From Oceanobacillus massiliensis str. N'diop (GTDB taxonomy: Bacteria; Bacillota; Bacilli; Bacillales; Amphibacillaceae): DNA of 64,000 nucleotides. Of this stretch, positions 33,540 through 43,183 are shown piece after piece; positions within the stretch are counted from its first letter, which is position 1; the number at the start of each line of letters is the position of its first letter. Both the position numbers and the translations under genes were made by a program. The notes beneath the pieces are model-generated. The model had not been told where the DNA came from. It was given only the letters and a program-made list of their open reading frames with translations, and did no database searches. The DNA lies in contig NZ_HE610977.1 of assembly GCF_000285495.1 (NCBI RefSeq), positions 479,981 through 543,980 on the forward strand, read 5' to 3'.

Positions 33540-34421
33540 TTACAACATTTCCCGCAGACGTCGTATGTCTTTCATTGGGGGCAGACCAAATTTACGGCTG
33601 TATTCCCGGCTGAAATGAGATGGACTTTCATAACCTACCTGAAACGCTGCCTCAGCCGCTTCCAGGTTTTCCGTTAAAAGCAATCGGCGTGCTTCCTGCA
33701 ACCGAAGTTGTTTCTGAAACTGGATTGGGCTCATACCCGTGACTTCCTTGAAATGATTGTAGAAGGATGAAGAGCTCATTCTGGCTTCTTTCGCCAATTC
33801 GTTTACCTCTAAGGGCTGTGCAAATTCACGGTTTAACACCCCGATCACCTTTGCAATCCGTTGGGCCTGACTCCCTACAAGTGTAAAACGCTTCAAGGAA
33901 TCATTCCGGTCATTCTGTAAAATCCGGTAAATGATTTCACGTTTGATACCATCGGCAAGGATTGGTATATCCTGTGGAGTTTCCAGTAGCCTAATAAGCC
34001 TTAATACCGCTTCAAGGAGCGAGTCATTTATTAGGCTGATTACCAGACCACGTCCCGGGGACTCATTAGAAACTACTTGACTCGATGACTGAACGACTTC
34101 AAAAATCTGGTTCATATCAAGCTGCAAATTTACGCATAAATAAGGGTTTTCGGACGATGCCTTTATGATCTGTCCCGTAATCGGCAAATGAACGGAAGCA
34201 GTCAGATAACTGGCAGAGTCGTACTGATAGCTTTCATCCCCAAGCATGACCAATTTTGATCCCTGGGCCACTACACATAGGGAAGGTTCATAAACAGAAT
34301 AAACGGGTTCAGAAATCTGGGTGGTACGAACAAATCGCAATCCTGATATAGACGTTTCATACGTTCCATCCACCTTTACATTTCTCTCGACCAACTCCGC
34401 TAATTTCTCAATTCGCTGCAT
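33540..34421 (-). CDS. AraC-family transcriptional regulator
   Basis: 293 residues: an AraC_N-type sensing domain (about 15-170, SVYEPSLCVVAQGSKLVMLG) and a C-terminal double helix-turn-helix with FNRE-like LNREFAQPLEVNELAKEARM and QVGYESPSHFSREYSRKFGL. The ATG at 34421 follows GGAGGAATGTTTC; the frame opens further up without a ribosome site. Divergent from the Atu4866-like/SDR pair, which it probably controls. Confidence 0.92.
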   Translation of the reverse strand: MQRIEKLAELVERNVKVDGTYETSISGLRFVRTTQISEPVYSVYEPSLCVVAQGSKLVMLGDESYQYDSASYLTASVHLPITGQIIKASSENPYLCVNLQLDMNQIFEVVQSSSQVVSNESPGRGLVISLINDSLLEAVLRLIRLLETPQDIPILADGIKREIIYRILQNDRNDSLKRFTLVGSQAQRIAKVIGVLNREFAQPLEVNELAKEARMSSSSFYNHFKEVTGMSPIQFQKQLRLQEARRLLLTENLEAAEAAFQVGYESPSHFSREYSRKFGLPPMKDIRRLREML

Positions 34422-34688
34422 GAAACATTCCTCCGCCTTTCCAGTTACATTTATGGATCTCTTGCTCACTATACTATAATTTATTGGAGTATTAGGCAAC
34501 AATTGTATATTTTCCGACTACCCCCTCTTTGGGGTAAAAGTTCATAATGAGTTTATGGTCAGACACTTCAATTAGATGGTATGGATTTGATCAAGTTTCA
34601 GTTACGTTCTTGGATCACTTTATTTGCATTTCAATCCTGCCAAGATTTGAGTGTCAACCACCTTTTATATATGAGAGGAGATTATAAA

Positions 34689-34958
34689 ATGAAAAAAGAA
34701 CTTATAAAAAATTCTCATCCCTATGTGGGGATGTGGGTGACCGCGGACGGCTATATTCGGCACGAACTGCTTCCAAACGGCAGATACGATGAAGCCCGCG
34801 GCAACAACGAAAGCGCATATCAAGGCAGCTATATCGTCAAAGACAATCATATCGAATATGTCGATGATACAGGCTTTACTGCCAATGGTGATTTTATCAA
34901 CGGGGTTCTTTACCATGCAGGTATGGTGCTATATCTGGAAGAAGGGAGCAAGGAATAA
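34689..34958 (+). CDS. Atu4866-domain protein
   Basis: 89 residues, an all-beta domain running from HPYVGMWVTADGYIRHELLP to the C-terminus, matching the Agrobacterium Atu4866 family (fold known, function unclear). ATG follows AGAGGAGATTATAAA. The stop overlaps the start of the SDR gene by one base (TAATG), so the two are one operon. Confidence 0.85.
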   Translation: MKKELIKNSHPYVGMWVTADGYIRHELLPNGRYDEARGNNESAYQGSYIVKDNHIEYVDDTGFTANGDFINGVLYHAGMVLYLEEGSKE

Positions 34959-35689
34959 TGTCTGTACTTAATGGAAAAGTGGTTGTGATTACAGGGGCAA
35001 GCAGCGGAATTGGTGAGACAGCAGCCCGAATGCTCGCAAGCATGGGCGCTCATGTTGTGATCGGGGCTAGACGTGTGGAAAGACTAGAGTCATTGGCATC
35101 AGACATTCAAGGGGCTGGCGGTTCTGTAGTCATTCAACAGCTTGACGTGACAGAACTAGAACAGATGCAGGCAATTATAGGTGCAGCCAAAAGTCGCTTT
35201 GGAAAAGTTGACGCCATTATTAACAATGCAGGGGTGATGCCGCTCTCTTCGCTGGAAGCATTAAAAATTGATGAATGGAACCGGATGATTGATGTCAACA
35301 TACGCGGTGTCCTCCATGGCATTGCCTCAGGTCTTCCGGTCATGAAAAAACAAGGTTTTGGACATTTCATCAACATCGCATCCATCGGCGCCTACGAAGT
35401 GACCCCGTCGGCAGCTGTCTACTGCGCGACCAAATATGCCGTACGTGCAATAACGGACGGATTGCAGCAAGAGACTGTAGGCCTAGGGATCCGTGTGACC
35501 CTTGTATCGCCAGGAGTAACGGAATCAGAACTAGCTGAGAGCATTACCGACAACCAGGCTAGAGAATTCATGAATGAATACCGACGTAATGCTCTGCCGG
35601 CTACGGCTATTGCCCGTGCGATTGTCTATGCACTTGAACAGCCTGTTCATGTCGATGTAAGTGAACTGGTCATTAAACCTGCAATGTAA
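34958..35689 (+). CDS. SDR-family NAD(P)-dependent oxidoreductase
   Basis: 243-residue classical SDR: ITGASSGIGE, NNAGVMPL, IASIGAYEV and the catalytic YCATK. AraC regulator, Atu4866-like protein and SDR form a set seen in many soil bacteria, possibly for handling an aldehyde or redox compound; the substrate is unknown. Confidence 0.88.
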   Translation: MSVLNGKVVVITGASSGIGETAARMLASMGAHVVIGARRVERLESLASDIQGAGGSVVIQQLDVTELEQMQAIIGAAKSRFGKVDAIINNAGVMPLSSLEALKIDEWNRMIDVNIRGVLHGIASGLPVMKKQGFGHFINIASIGAYEVTPSAAVYCATKYAVRAITDGLQQETVGLGIRVTLVSPGVTESELAESITDNQAREFMNEYRRNALPATAIARAIVYALEQPVHVDVSELVIKPAM

Positions 35690-36131
35690 ATGAAACAAAG
35701 AGATATCAGGAATGCAAATAGAAAAATATAGCTTTCTCCGTTCACGAATTAATTTATCATTTTTCTGACTCCATATCATCACAGAAAAGGATTGTATGTA
35801 GTAAAATATCCTCAAATCCTCACACGATAGGGACTTGAGGGTATTCCTTTTTCCTACGTATACTTCTCTTTTAAAGTACATTCATTCATCACTTTAGGTT
35901 AGTTACTCCACAATATGGCCGATCGTTGAACACAAGTTAAACATCGACCTTCAACAAAACTGCATCATTAGTAAAATAATTCCATTTTTATAATACCGAA
36001 ATATCAAAAAACACTCCAAAAAAGAAGACGATTTTTTTGATGATCGGCTTGTTCAACTCTTGCACCAGTTAGTTATATATAAAGACTTACACAATAATTG
36101 CATATTATATTAATGATATGACAATAAGTAA
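35690..36131. other. Intergenic, no gene seen
   Basis: Contains the operon terminator (35805-35850). The remainder is AT-rich without coding signal. A short motif TTGCACCAGTTAGTTATA near 36059 resembles others dispersed in this zone. Confidence 0.6.
35805..35850 (+). terminator. Terminator after the SDR operon
   Basis: AATATCCTCAAATCC and GGGACTTGAGGGTATT pair with two mismatches, followed by CCTTTTTCC. Confidence 0.6.
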
Positions 36132-36416
36132 TTATTTCTTACCTTTTATTTCTAAAAGTATAGGTGCTATATTTAGTAAGATAGAAACAATTGTCAAAAA
36201 CCATAATGCCCTTTCCATACCAGGTACTACATCCCCTAAAGCTGACCAATCTTCCACCTTTACCCACCGAGATACAAGGCTATATTCTGAACAGAGTGTT
36301 AATGCTGTAAATGATAGTCCTATCGCCATAGCGAGCTTATAATCCTTTCCTGCTGCATACCTATAAAGATTTACAAAAGTTGCTACTATTGCAATGACGC
36401 CAAATATTATAAACAT
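36132..36416 (-). CDS. Small membrane protein, unknown
   Basis: 94 residues with three hydrophobic segments (about 1-20, 27-45, 68-90) and a short polar loop VSRWVKVEDWSALGDVVPG. Strong coding look and a GAGG ribosome site before the ATG. Family not recognised. Confidence 0.65.
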   Translation of the reverse strand: MFIIFGVIAIVATFVNLYRYAAGKDYKLAMAIGLSFTALTLCSEYSLVSRWVKVEDWSALGDVVPGMERALWFLTIVSILLNIAPILLEIKGKK

Positions 36417-37549
36417 AACTAACCTCCATATATTCTTGTCGTGTAATAATACTGATGTATATCATCTCAATTTTATACATTCTATTTTTTTGGACATTCA
36501 TACATCAAGTTTTATTTTATATTAGATGCTCTTCCTTTTGTGACAAACCTTCCACTATAGTTCGATAAGGAAAGCAAGCTAGCTCTTATATTAGTGGACT
36601 AGTTAGATAAAAGTTATAGTTCCTTCTCCCTATTCTTCTAACCTTATCATTTAATCATAATTTTTATAATAATCAATTATAATTTCTCATCTCTTGGTAA
36701 AAGCTAATAAACCATAAAAATATAGTCTCACCTAGTTCCCAATAATGATTATGATGTTGTGATGTGTTTGAATTGGCTCTAAAAAAATCTGTGACTGTTT
36801 TGTCGCTGCTAATCAAAGTCAGGTAAAAACCAATTTGTACTACAAAAATAAAAAAGCCTGTTCCCTTTGGTGTATAAGGGATCCAGACTTCTGTTCTAAA
36901 ATAATTTCGATTGGGTTCGAACCAACCACCTCTACCCTGTCAATTATTTGCTAAAATTAATTAGAAAAAATAAGTCAAAGAAATGCGTTTTAATAGGGTT
37001 TTGAATGTTCTAAAAAACCAGGTAAATAAATATAAGCCAGAAAATTAGTTATGAGACATTTTTGTGTCTGATAGGTAAGTGAGTAGTCTGTATTACTAAA
37101 TTTTATCCAGCAGTACGTAACATATTCTTATTAAGTGAGTTTAAAGATTCAACGATATAAACTTATGCAGCTCATGTAAATTTTATCTAGTCAAAAAATC
37201 ACAATCTAAATCTCATCAAAAATCAAAGTGAGTAAAAAGTAATATTTCAGTGGTTATTTTGTTATAAAAATGAAATATATATGGTAAAATTTAACTAGAA
37301 GTCTTATTCAACTACTAGCCGTTTAATTGAAATTAGATTTTAGTGAAAATGGATATAGAAGTTCGAGAAGCAAAACTTTTAGAAGGGGACGAAGAGTGAT
37401 TTAAAATAAGGAAAGAAAAAGACTTCCAGATGTAACGGGTTCTTTTAGGAAGTGCAAGCAACCAAATAACATATTGTTTCGTACTTTAATTAACATCAAT
37501 TTATTTATAAGTTATCAATGTATAGCTATATAAGAAGGGGGAAAAAGAG
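36417..37549. other. Non-coding stretch with a tRNA-Val fragment
   Basis: About 1.1 kb, AT-rich, without a supportable gene. It contains the tRNA 3'-half copy at 36908-36943 and, left of it (about 36850-36888), a terminator-like stem on the minus strand. Confidence 0.6.
36908..36943 (-). repeat. Copy of tRNA-Val 3' half (candidate att site)
   Basis: 36 bp match the anticodon-arm-to-T-arm part of the tRNA-Val gene at 41051-41086 in 34 positions. The copy is in the same orientation and lies on the side of the tRNA's 3' end. This is the pattern left when an element integrates into a tRNA 3' end. The two mismatches suggest an old event. Confidence 0.7.
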
Positions 37550-38221
37550 ATGAATAATTTATTTCTTTTATTATTTTTAATATCTGTTTTAGCATTAATT
37601 ATATGCTTAATTAAACCTAATGTTGTTTTGCGATGGTTTCCTGAAGCCAAAAGAAGCAGGAAATATGTGGCGATGTATTTTGGGATTGCAACAGTAGTAT
37701 TTTTCATTTTATTTGGAGTGACTGCACCTCCCACAAACGAGAGTGCTGATAATAACGAACAAATAGAACAAGAGAAAGCGGAAAAGATAGAAGAAAAAGA
37801 AGAGGAAGAAGAGAAAGCAAAGGCGGAGGAAGCTGAGAAAAAGGCAGAAGAGGAAGAGCAAGCAAAGATTGAGGCAGAAAAGAAAGAGGAAGAAGCAAAA
37901 GCACAGGCAGAAGCAGAGAAAGAACCAGAAATGTCACTCTCACAACAGAACGCAATTCGTCAAGCTGAAAGCTATCTAGATTATACAGCCTTCTCTAAGT
38001 CAGGTTTGATTGACCAGTTAGAGTATGAAGGATATCCTACTGAAGAAGCAAAGTTCGCAGTAGAAAACATTGAGGTAGATTGGAGAGAACAAGCGGTGTT
38101 GCAAGCCCAAAGTTATCTTGATTACACATCATTCTCCAGAAGCGGCTTGATTGACCAATTATTATATGAAGGCCATAGTGAAGCAGATGCAACTTACGCT
38201 GTTGATCAAGTCGGACTATAA
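37550..38221 (+). CDS. Ltp-type membrane protein with charged linker
   Basis: 223 residues: two hydrophobic N-terminal segments (about 1-20 and 40-60), a very charged Glu/Lys/Ala linker (about 68-125), then two tandem Ltp repeats (about 128-172 and 176-223) with the shared core SYLDYTAFSKSGLIDQLEYE / SYLDYTSFSRSGLIDQLLYE. Ltp repeats are known from phage-encoded superinfection-exclusion lipoproteins, which hold off phage DNA entry. No lipobox is seen here. ATG follows AGAAGGGGG. It lies inside the tRNA-bounded island. Confidence 0.85.
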   Translation: MNNLFLLLFLISVLALIICLIKPNVVLRWFPEAKRSRKYVAMYFGIATVVFFILFGVTAPPTNESADNNEQIEQEKAEKIEEKEEEEEKAKAEEAEKKAEEEEQAKIEAEKKEEEAKAQAEAEKEPEMSLSQQNAIRQAESYLDYTAFSKSGLIDQLEYEGYPTEEAKFAVENIEVDWREQAVLQAQSYLDYTSFSRSGLIDQLLYEGHSEADATYAVDQVGL

Positions 38222-39242
38222 TAAAAATTTTGAAGCAACATAAATGTTGAAGTGAAGAAAAATAAAAGACTTTCAGATAATAGGCTATTTAAATAATTAT
38301 GTTATTCCGTTATTGGGCGCGTTTTGAAGAAGAAATTAAACAGCAAGGAGCTTGGAGACTTTTCCAAGCTCTATTTGTTTCACTTAAAATGGGAGTGTAT
38401 CAGCTTTGCTCTTTTATCTATTGCACCCGTTATTGAAAAATAATTATATTTTCATCGTACAAATTTTATAGAAGATATGACCATTAACTTCAATTATTCC
38501 TGTATAGACACCCTTTCGCAAATTGTAATAAATCGTCCAACGAGGAAATGTTCTTTCGTTCATTTATTTTGCCTCAAAGTTCTAGGGGCTTACTCACCTA
38601 CCATACCGTCGTTATCACGATCGTCCATATATTCGTATACCAATGTTATATTTAGGTTAGAGGAGGACAATGCTTGATATAAAAAGAACCACACATAATA
38701 GACATATCTAAAATGTGTAATCTTATTTTGATTTCTTATTCAACTAAAGCACCAGTTATTTTAAGTATAATACTTCACAAATTATTAGACTAAATTGACA
38801 AATCTCTTGTTTTCCTATTGGCTATAGAGACTTTCCATCTACAGAAGTTAGGTCATTAATCTCCTTAAAGTTTATATTTTTACTGACGAAATTCTTTAAC
38901 TCTTCATTAAAATCCTCTTTAGATAATGAATGAAAACACTTCATGTTCTTATCGTAATTATATCAACGAGCTTCTGTACTGTCTTTTACAACTGAATCAA
39001 CGTGAATTCTTTTTTTCTATATAATTTTCTCTTGTTGTTTTAATCCACTAGATTTTTCAAGTATATTTACCTCAAAATGTTTAATGAATGGCATTTTTTA
39101 CACTCCTCAACATTTGCTTTTTCAAAAAATCTTACTTCACCTGGTGTTAGGGATTTCTTGTTTTAAATAAAACTGTCCTATAGCGAAATGGTACTATCCT
39201 TTATTCAAGATAAGCACCAGTTTGTTTAATAAGAAATACGTT
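38222..39242. other. Decayed, gene-poor stretch
   Basis: No intact gene. Besides the broken frame listed at 38823-39093, a short minus-strand piece near 38590-38640 reads DDRDNDGMVGE, similar to an Excalibur-type calcium motif but not part of a gene. Motifs such as TGTATCAGC-TTTGCTCTTTT with ATTGCACCCGTTATTGAA (38397-38430) recur near 32917-32955. Confidence 0.5.
38823..39093 (-). pseudogene. Broken small gene, unknown
   Basis: An ATG behind GAGGAGTG starts MPFIKHFEVNILEKSSGLKQ, is broken by stops, and resumes as KNMKCFHSLSKEDFNEELKN. Family not recognised. Confidence 0.4.
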
Positions 39243-40121
39243 TTAATAATTCTCTTTTAGAAACTCTATAATCTCATTGTTGATTTTTATTAAATGTTCT
39301 TCTGACGGAAAATGTCCCATATTATAGGTTTTAAAAGCAGTTAAATTCGGTACGATTTCCTTAGCAATCTTGTTCAGTCTGCTTTCGGGAAAGAAGATAT
39401 CTTTTTTCCCTGCTATGATTATAGTGGGTGAGCTGTAATTTACTAATTCTTTCCTCGTTGTTAATTTAGGCATTTCTTGTTCTAGTCTGGTGTATTTAAA
39501 TACATCGCCAATAATTGTTTTATCAATATCTCGCATACTATTATCCGACATATTACCAGTAATCTTATTAAGATATTTTTCTAATGAGGTAGCATTAAAT
39601 AGGACTAAGGGAAGTAAAACATCCTTAATCATTTTAATTTTAGAACCTAATCTTATTCCTGCTGGTGATACTAATACAGCACAATCAATTTTATTCGGCA
39701 TAAATGCAGCTAACCTTAAAATAATTCCAGCACCGTAGGAAGGACCGATAAATGCACTGCTATCTATATTTAAATAATTCATTAACTCATCAATCCATTG
39801 AGCAAAGCTATTATCCTTCGCTGAAATTCTATTTTCATCACTGTATCCTGGATGACCAATTGTATCTGGCGCATAAATTCTATACTTATCTATTAGTGGT
39901 GTAAACCAAGATAAAGTCATTGGGTTTATACAATTACCACCTTGAAATATAAAAATGGGCTTTCCTTCTAACGGTCCAGCTACTAGAATATGCGTTTTAC
40001 CAAAACTGGTTTCAACATATATTCGTTCGACATCAAAACTAAATGTATTTATGTAATTTTCATAATGCTGATTAAGAAATCTTTTTCCTTCTTCACTTTT
40101 ATAAATGGTTTCTTTTCCCAC
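39243..40121 (-). CDS. Alpha/beta hydrolase
   Basis: About 292 residues. The nucleophile elbow is GPSYGAGI, the acid is in AGKKDIFFPE and the catalytic His in YNMGHFPSEE, so the triad is complete. Oxyanion region IFQGGNCINPMTLSW. A frame opening at 40151 has no ribosome site; GTG at 40121 follows GGGGTGAT. Substrate unknown. It lies inside the putative tRNA island with AT-rich codon use. Confidence 0.85.
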   Translation of the reverse strand: MGKETIYKSEEGKRFLNQHYENYINTFSFDVERIYVETSFGKTHILVAGPLEGKPIFIFQGGNCINPMTLSWFTPLIDKYRIYAPDTIGHPGYSDENRISAKDNSFAQWIDELMNYLNIDSSAFIGPSYGAGIILRLAAFMPNKIDCAVLVSPAGIRLGSKIKMIKDVLLPLVLFNATSLEKYLNKITGNMSDNSMRDIDKTIIGDVFKYTRLEQEMPKLTTRKELVNYSSPTIIIAGKKDIFFPESRLNKIAKEIVPNLTAFKTYNMGHFPSEEHLIKINNEIIEFLKENY

Positions 40122-40237
40122 ACCATCACCCCAATTACATATTAAAATCATATTTTAAATACGAACATAAGCAAAAATGGTTTCATTTTCTGCTTTAACT
40201 TTTTTCAACTAACCTGCCACGTTAGTTTAGTAAGAAA

Positions 40238-40765
40238 TCAATATTTGAATGAAGGATTCTCACTTATATTCAGAAAGATTTCATCTAAGTCTGATGGCTG
40301 TAAATAGGTTGTATTATAGAAAAAGCGTTTATCTATTCCTTCACTTTCAAATTCTTCCACTAATTCTAAACATCTTGCTCCCATCTGATGTTCTTTAATC
40401 CTTAAAGCATCTCTTCTTAACAGTTCATCACTATTGACCCATAAAACAACATATATAATTTCTACGTTTTTTACATCATCGTGAATTTTTTGAGAAAATT
40501 TTTCTACATCTTCCGGGAAAGCAACATAATCAATGATTACATTCTTATTCGCCTGGATAAAATTGATACTTAAGTCGGCAATATTTTCCCAAATTAATGA
40601 AAGCAATTCTTCACTTTTCCAAGGCGGAAGATATCCGCCAACAACCATATGATTGATTAAGTCACCTTCAATATAAGCACTATGGTCAAATTGTTCAGCA
40701 AGCCCCTTTGAAGTTGTGGATTTACCAACTCCTGCTGGACCAGATATAATATAAATTTTATTCAT
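40238..40765 (-). CDS. P-loop AAA/kinase-like protein
   Basis: 175 residues. Walker A GPAGVGKSTTSKGLA lies at the N-terminus (about 8-15), a Walker-B-like VIIDYVAFPED follows, and a lid region is rich in Arg (LLRRDALRIKEHQMGARC). It resembles small gluconate-kinase/AAA-type phosphotransferases; the substrate is unknown. The ATG at 40765 follows GTGGGTGG. Part of the island, separate from the hydrolase gene. Confidence 0.8.
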   Translation of the reverse strand: MNKIYIISGPAGVGKSTTSKGLAEQFDHSAYIEGDLINHMVVGGYLPPWKSEELLSLIWENIADLSINFIQANKNVIIDYVAFPEDVEKFSQKIHDDVKNVEIIYVVLWVNSDELLRRDALRIKEHQMGARCLELVEEFESEGIDKRFFYNTTYLQPSDLDEIFLNISENPSFKY

Positions 40766-41006
40766 TATTTCCACCCACTTTTTATATGTACATATTATAA
40801 TTCAATGTTAAAACCTTGAAGTCCTTCTTAAACTAACCTGCTTCGTTTGTTTAAGTACATCTTTTCACAAATCTACAAACATAGTTTAGCGAAATCCTTC
40901 ATCCCCCTAGATAAATCTGATAATGGATGCTAATTCTATTACTAAAACACTTGTTATTCTTATTTGGACAACAATTGGACAACAAGAGTATTCAATTTAC
41001 ATAAAA

Positions 41007-41037
41007 AAACGCTCAACCCCTTACAGGTCAAGCGTTT
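41007..41037 (-). terminator. Terminator of tRNA-Val
   Basis: On the minus strand AAACGCT and AGCGTTT form the stem, followed by TTTTT, just after the tRNA 3' end. Confidence 0.8.
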
Positions 41038-41044
41038 ACTGGTA

Positions 41045-41117
41045 TGATTCCGATTGGGCTCGAACCAACGACCTCTACCCTGTCAAGGTAGCGCTCTCCC
41101 AGCTGAGCTACGGAATC
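41045..41117 (-). tRNA. tRNA-Val (anticodon GAC)
   Basis: A complete cloverleaf on the minus strand: acceptor GATTCCG/CGGAATC, D arm TAGCTCAGCTGGGAGAGCG, anticodon arm CTACC-TTGACAG-GGTAG with anticodon GAC, and T arm with GGTTCGAGCC. CCA is not encoded. Its 3' half is repeated at 36908-36943. Confidence 0.96.
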
Positions 41118-41452
41118 GTATGTAATTTAATAATAAAACTATAACCGGATAATGCAAAACTGTCAATATACAACTTTATAATAAATTTTTCAAATTCCTC
41201 TACCATACTGCCAACGATGCATATCCCTTCGCTTATCATTACGGAAATCCTAATCTGCTTTCTATCTATTCATATTTTGCTTCTCGCCAGCCCTTCCCCT
41301 TTCTCCAGAATCCCAGATAACTATTTTCCCGTTCACACCCTTATCGGTAAAAACAACTTCGAAACTCGAAATACAACACTGGATAATATCTTGGATTGAA
41401 CTTATAATAGTAAAAAAATTGTTTTTTATCTGAGATTGAGGGTGGGTCGCTT

Positions 41453-43183
41453 TTGAGAAATGTTTTATCCTTTATGAAACCATATAAACTTCCTGCTGTC
41501 GCGGCATTTCTATTAATGCTTACTGAGCTTTCAGTGGAATTGCTTCTTCCGTTATTTCTTGGAAAGATGATTGATCAGGGTGTGATGAATCAGGATATAA
41601 ATAATATTGTCTTATGGGGAAGTATCATGATCGGTCTTGCATTTCTTTCTTTGATTGCCGGTATGCTGAATTCATTTTTCTCCTCGCATGTAAGTTTTGC
41701 GTTTGGATATGATATTCGTCAGAAATTATTTGAAAAGATACAGGAATTTTCATTTGCTAATTTGAATCAATATCCAACATCAGGGCTTGTAACGAGATTT
41801 ACAAATGATATTAGGCAAATGCAGAATACTGTCTTTATGGCTCTTCGGATCATGGCTAAAGCTCCTTTGACCGTATTCGGCGGTGTGGTGATGGCTTTTA
41901 TGGTAAATGCGAGATTGGCCGTTGTATTTCTGGTAACAGTCCCCCTCCTCATCCTTTTCCTGGTTTGGGTGCTTAAATTAGCCAGTAAGATGTTTAGCAA
42001 GGTTCAGAACAATGTCGATCTGGTAAACCGTGTGATGCAGGAGAATCTGGCTGGAATGCGATTGATTAAAGCATTTACAAGACGTGATTATGAAGAGGGT
42101 CGCTTTATGGAAGCAAATACTGGGCTTGCAGATTCCACCCGCAAGACCTTTCGCTTTGTTGAAGCATCGATGCCTATCCTGCTGTTTGTAATGAATTTAA
42201 GTATTATTTTTATTTTATGGTACGGAAATACACAAACCATCGCGGACCAGGCCAATGTTGGCGAAGTGGTAACGATGGTGAATTATGCACTGCGTGTATC
42301 GATGGCCATCTCCATGTTCTCTTTCATTATTATGGCCATTTCCAGAACAAAAGCTTCTGCACATCGAATCGATGAAGTTCTTTCACTGGAGACGGACCTA
42401 GCAGAAAACCTGGATGCTGATATTACCATGTCAGTCACCAAAGGAAAGGTTGAATACCGTCAAGTATCCTTCAAATACCCCGGGGCAGAAAAACCATCAT
42501 TGTCGGATATTTCATTTACAGTGGAATCTGGAGAGAAGCTTGCTGTCATTGGTGCAACTGGCTCTGGGAAAACATCGTTGTTCCAGTTGATGCCAAGGCT
42601 CTATGACGTTAATGATGGGGAAATTCTGGTGGATGACAAAGCTATTGATGGTTATACATTTAATCAGATTCGCGGCAGTATCGGCTATGTTCCGCAAAGT
42701 CCCCTGCTATTCAGCGGCAGTATTTCGGATAATATTGCATGGGGGAAAAAAGACGCAACAAAAGAGGAGATCGTTCAATCCGCAAAGGATGCGCAAATAC
42801 ATGAGACGATTATGGAATTGCCGAATGGATATGAAACAAGAGTTGGTCAAAAAGGAGTTAATTTATCTGGCGGTCAGAAGCAGCGTATATCCATTGCACG
42901 TGCGCTGATCCGCAAACCAATGATTTTGATGCTTGATGACAGTACCAGTGCACTTGATTTAGCAACAGAGTCGCGACTCTTGCATGCTATTGAGAAATAC
43001 AATTGTACGATGCTTATCATTACACAGAAAATCTCCACAGCTAGTACGGCTGATCGAATCTTGTTGATGGATAAAGGCAGGATCCTTGATATTGGTACAC
43101 ATGAGGAATTATTGGAAACATCAGGACTATATAGAGATATCGTCGAATCCCAGTTTGGAAAGGAGTATGCACATGCGAAGTGA
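41453..43183 (+). CDS. ABC exporter, half 1 (degenerate catalytic site)
   Basis: 576 residues: six membrane segments (about 1-320) and an ATPase domain with Walker A GATGSGKTS, Q-loop YVPQSPLLFSG, intact signature LSGGQKQR and Walker B MILMLDD. The residue after the Walker B Asp is Asp, not the catalytic Glu. TTG start at 41453 after GGGTGGGTCGC. The gene overlaps the next one, and the two form a heterodimeric multidrug-type exporter (YfiB/YfiC or YheI/YheH class). Substrate not known. Confidence 0.93.
   Translation: MRNVLSFMKPYKLPAVAAFLLMLTELSVELLLPLFLGKMIDQGVMNQDINNIVLWGSIMIGLAFLSLIAGMLNSFFSSHVSFAFGYDIRQKLFEKIQEFSFANLNQYPTSGLVTRFTNDIRQMQNTVFMALRIMAKAPLTVFGGVVMAFMVNARLAVVFLVTVPLLILFLVWVLKLASKMFSKVQNNVDLVNRVMQENLAGMRLIKAFTRRDYEEGRFMEANTGLADSTRKTFRFVEASMPILLFVMNLSIIFILWYGNTQTIADQANVGEVVTMVNYALRVSMAISMFSFIIMAISRTKASAHRIDEVLSLETDLAENLDADITMSVTKGKVEYRQVSFKYPGAEKPSLSDISFTVESGEKLAVIGATGSGKTSLFQLMPRLYDVNDGEILVDDKAIDGYTFNQIRGSIGYVPQSPLLFSGSISDNIAWGKKDATKEEIVQSAKDAQIHETIMELPNGYETRVGQKGVNLSGGQKQRISIARALIRKPMILMLDDSTSALDLATESRLLHAIEKYNCTMLIITQKISTASTADRILLMDKGRILDIGTHEELLETSGLYRDIVESQFGKEYAHAK

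Larger units (their letters stand above)
40766..41452. other. Island boundary and tRNA region
   Basis: Contains the tRNA-Val gene and its terminator. The rest (40766-41000 and 41118-41452) is AT-rich without a supportable gene; a 60-codon + frame at 41217-41399 has no ribosome site and an unlikely composition. Confidence 0.6.

Noticed and set aside
38590-38640. Excalibur calcium-binding domain gene
   Set aside because: Only about 11 matching residues (DDRDNDGMVGE) with no usable open frame around them.
30727-41117. A complete prophage
   Set aside because: No capsid, terminase, tail or lysis genes are present; only a recombinase tail, an IS end and a tRNA repeat.
41217-41399. 60-codon + strand frame before the ABC exporter
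   Set aside because: No ribosome site, and an unlikely composition in AT-rich promoter DNA.
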